DNA of 6,971 nt. Origin: Alphaproteobacteria bacterium. GTDB taxonomy: Bacteria; Pseudomonadota; Alphaproteobacteria; 16-39-46. The notes below the pieces were generated by a model, which saw nothing but the letters and a program-made list of their open reading frames with translations, did not search any database and was not told the origin of the DNA. The translations under genes and the position numbers were made by a program. This document shows, one piece after another, positions 6,287-6,971 of the stretch; the first letter of the stretch is position 1; every line of letters begins with the position of its first letter. The stretch is from assembly GCA_947497675.1 (NCBI GenBank), contig CANMHY010000035.1:1-6971 (forward strand). The letters are read 5' to 3'.

Positions 6287-6571
6287 TAATTACTCCAAAG
6301 TATAATTGAATTAAAATCAATCCTGCACTCTATTTTTTTCAGATTTAATTTAACGTACCTTTGCAGACGACTATTTATCATGTCAATCATTTAGGCGTTC
6401 TTGGGCAATAATTTTTTATATTTAAATCTTATTTATAAAAAAATTTTGTATATTTAAAAAAAATGCTAATTTTTGTTATTTAATTTATGACACAGATATT
6501 AAATTCGTATTTTCCTTTACTTCCTTAGGATCATCTAAGCTATTCCTTCACGCATCCAATATATATGGGCA
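6287..6571. other. AT-rich spacer with no gene
   Basis: These 285 bases separate the glycosyltransferase stop from the HTH gene. I find no open frame of note, tRNA or clear terminator. There is a 10-base direct repeat, TATATTTAAA, at 6417-6426 and 6449-6458, and a 5-bp inverted repeat CTTAG/CTAAG at 6524-6539 without a U-tract. A perfect minus-strand TTGACA at 6381-6386 lacks any -10 at usable spacing. The stretch 6411-6485 is almost pure A/T. The promoter of the HTH gene is presumably here, but I cannot place it. Confidence 0.6.
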
Positions 6572-6971
6572 TTACATATGAGCGATGATTGATTGATCAT
6601 AATTATTTTCCAGATAGAGAGACAAGGGAAACGCTGCATAGATGGAAATTTCGTGGGAAGTGGTTCTATTTAAAAGCGTCACATCAACGGGCCCCTGAAA
6701 ATCAGTAGAATTCAAGAGTTTTTTAGCCATTTTGCCATTTATAATATACGCAAATGTTCCGAGCCCCCGCGTCGACGACAAAACTTTACATAATTTTAAA
6801 TCCTCCCCCAATCCACACTCCAATGTAACGCGATCTCCTTTTTTATAAAGATCCGGATCCGCCACCCCCAAATGAACAAAAGATTCTTCTGGGAGATGCT
6901 CTATTATTTGATTCAGAGCGTTCTCAAACCCCTCAGAAATCCCCACGATATCATCTTCAAGAACCAAAACG
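6572..6971 (-). CDS. Glycosyltransferase family 25 (LPS/lipooligosaccharide type), C-terminal part
   Basis: Family 25 enzymes transfer sugars, often galactose or glucose, from nucleotide donors to LPS or lipooligosaccharide at the inner face of the inner membrane. The visible 132 residues begin VLVLEDDIVGI. LEDD is the family's metal/nucleotide-sugar motif after a hydrophobic strand. The second family hallmark, GTFAYIINGKMAKKLL, follows at about residues 71-86, then a PVD motif at about 94-96, and the C-terminus ends DQSIIAHM. The frame stays open to base 6971, so the N-terminal part lies outside the window. The TTG at 6967 falls inside the strand before LEDD and should not be taken as the start. 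The stop is TAA. Substrate and acceptor cannot be told from this part. Confidence 0.85.
   Translation of the reverse strand, partial: VLVLEDDIVGISEGFENALNQIIEHLPEESFVHLGVADPDLYKKGDRVTLECGLGEDLKLCKVLSSTRGLGTFAYIINGKMAKKLLNSTDFQGPVDVTLLNRTTSHEISIYAAFPLSLYLENNYDQSIIAHM

Noticed and set aside
6299..6304. TATACT as -10 for the HTH gene
   Set aside because: It is only 12 bases from the ATG and next to the ribosome-binding site, so the transcript would lose that site.
6381..6386. Perfect TTGACA as -35 for the HTH gene
   Set aside because: No reasonable -10 occurs at 16-19 bases; the only candidate (TACGTT) is 23 bases away.
6417..6458. Repeated TATATTTAAA and A/T tracts as a possible origin or CRISPR-like array
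   Set aside because: Only two copies of a low-complexity 10-mer; no DnaA boxes, no regular spacing, and no associated genes.
6524..6539. CTTAG/CTAAG inverted repeat as terminator of the glycosyltransferase gene
   Set aside because: The stem is only 5 bp and is followed by GAAGUAAAGG, with no U-tract.

Overview
This window looks like the chromosome of an AT-rich alphaproteobacterium, most likely an intracellular lineage such as Holosporales or Rickettsiales. The placement is inferred from three things: the EF-Tu and ribosomal protein sequences, the N-terminally extended alphaproteobacterial form of L22, and the gene order tRNA-Tyr, tRNA-Gly, tuf, rpsJ. That order is the one described for Rickettsia prowazekii. 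The lineage cannot be fixed without a tree. Every convincing gene lies on the minus strand, so the biological reading direction is from high to low coordinates.

Left and centre (1-5422): a continuous translation-machinery operon. A candidate promoter at 5394-5422 (perfect TTGACA) leads into tRNA-Tyr(GUA), then tRNA-Gly(UCC), then tuf (EF-Tu). The S10 operon follows in canonical order: rpsJ, rplC, rplD, rplW, rplB, rpsS, rplV and rpsC, the last cut by the window edge. Spacing is tight: a 4-base overlap at rplD/rplW, a 1-base gap at rplW/rplB, and a 1-base overlap at rplV/rpsC. I see no terminator and no room for an E. coli-type S10 leader between tuf and rpsJ (38 bases). tRNAs, EF-Tu and ribosomal proteins are therefore probably made from one long transcript. 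A short AU-rich hairpin immediately after the tRNA-Gly CCA may separate stable RNA from mRNA.

Right (5445-6971): a lower-density, more AT-rich accessory region. It holds a 235-residue protein whose N-terminal 48 residues resemble a GcrA/Myb-like helix-turn-helix and whose remaining ~180 residues I do not recognise. A 285-base AT-rich spacer follows, then the C-terminal part of a family 25 (LPS-type) glycosyltransferase that runs off the right edge. Neither gene has an evident functional link to the ribosomal operon.

The main point of interest is architectural. The upstream side is that of a tufB-type locus (tRNA-Tyr, tRNA-Gly) and the downstream side that of a tufA-type locus (rpsJ and the S10 genes), which is the signature of a fusion between two ancestral tuf loci. 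I see no new defence, mobile or CRISPR-like system here. The least explained item is the HTH protein with the unknown C-terminal domain.
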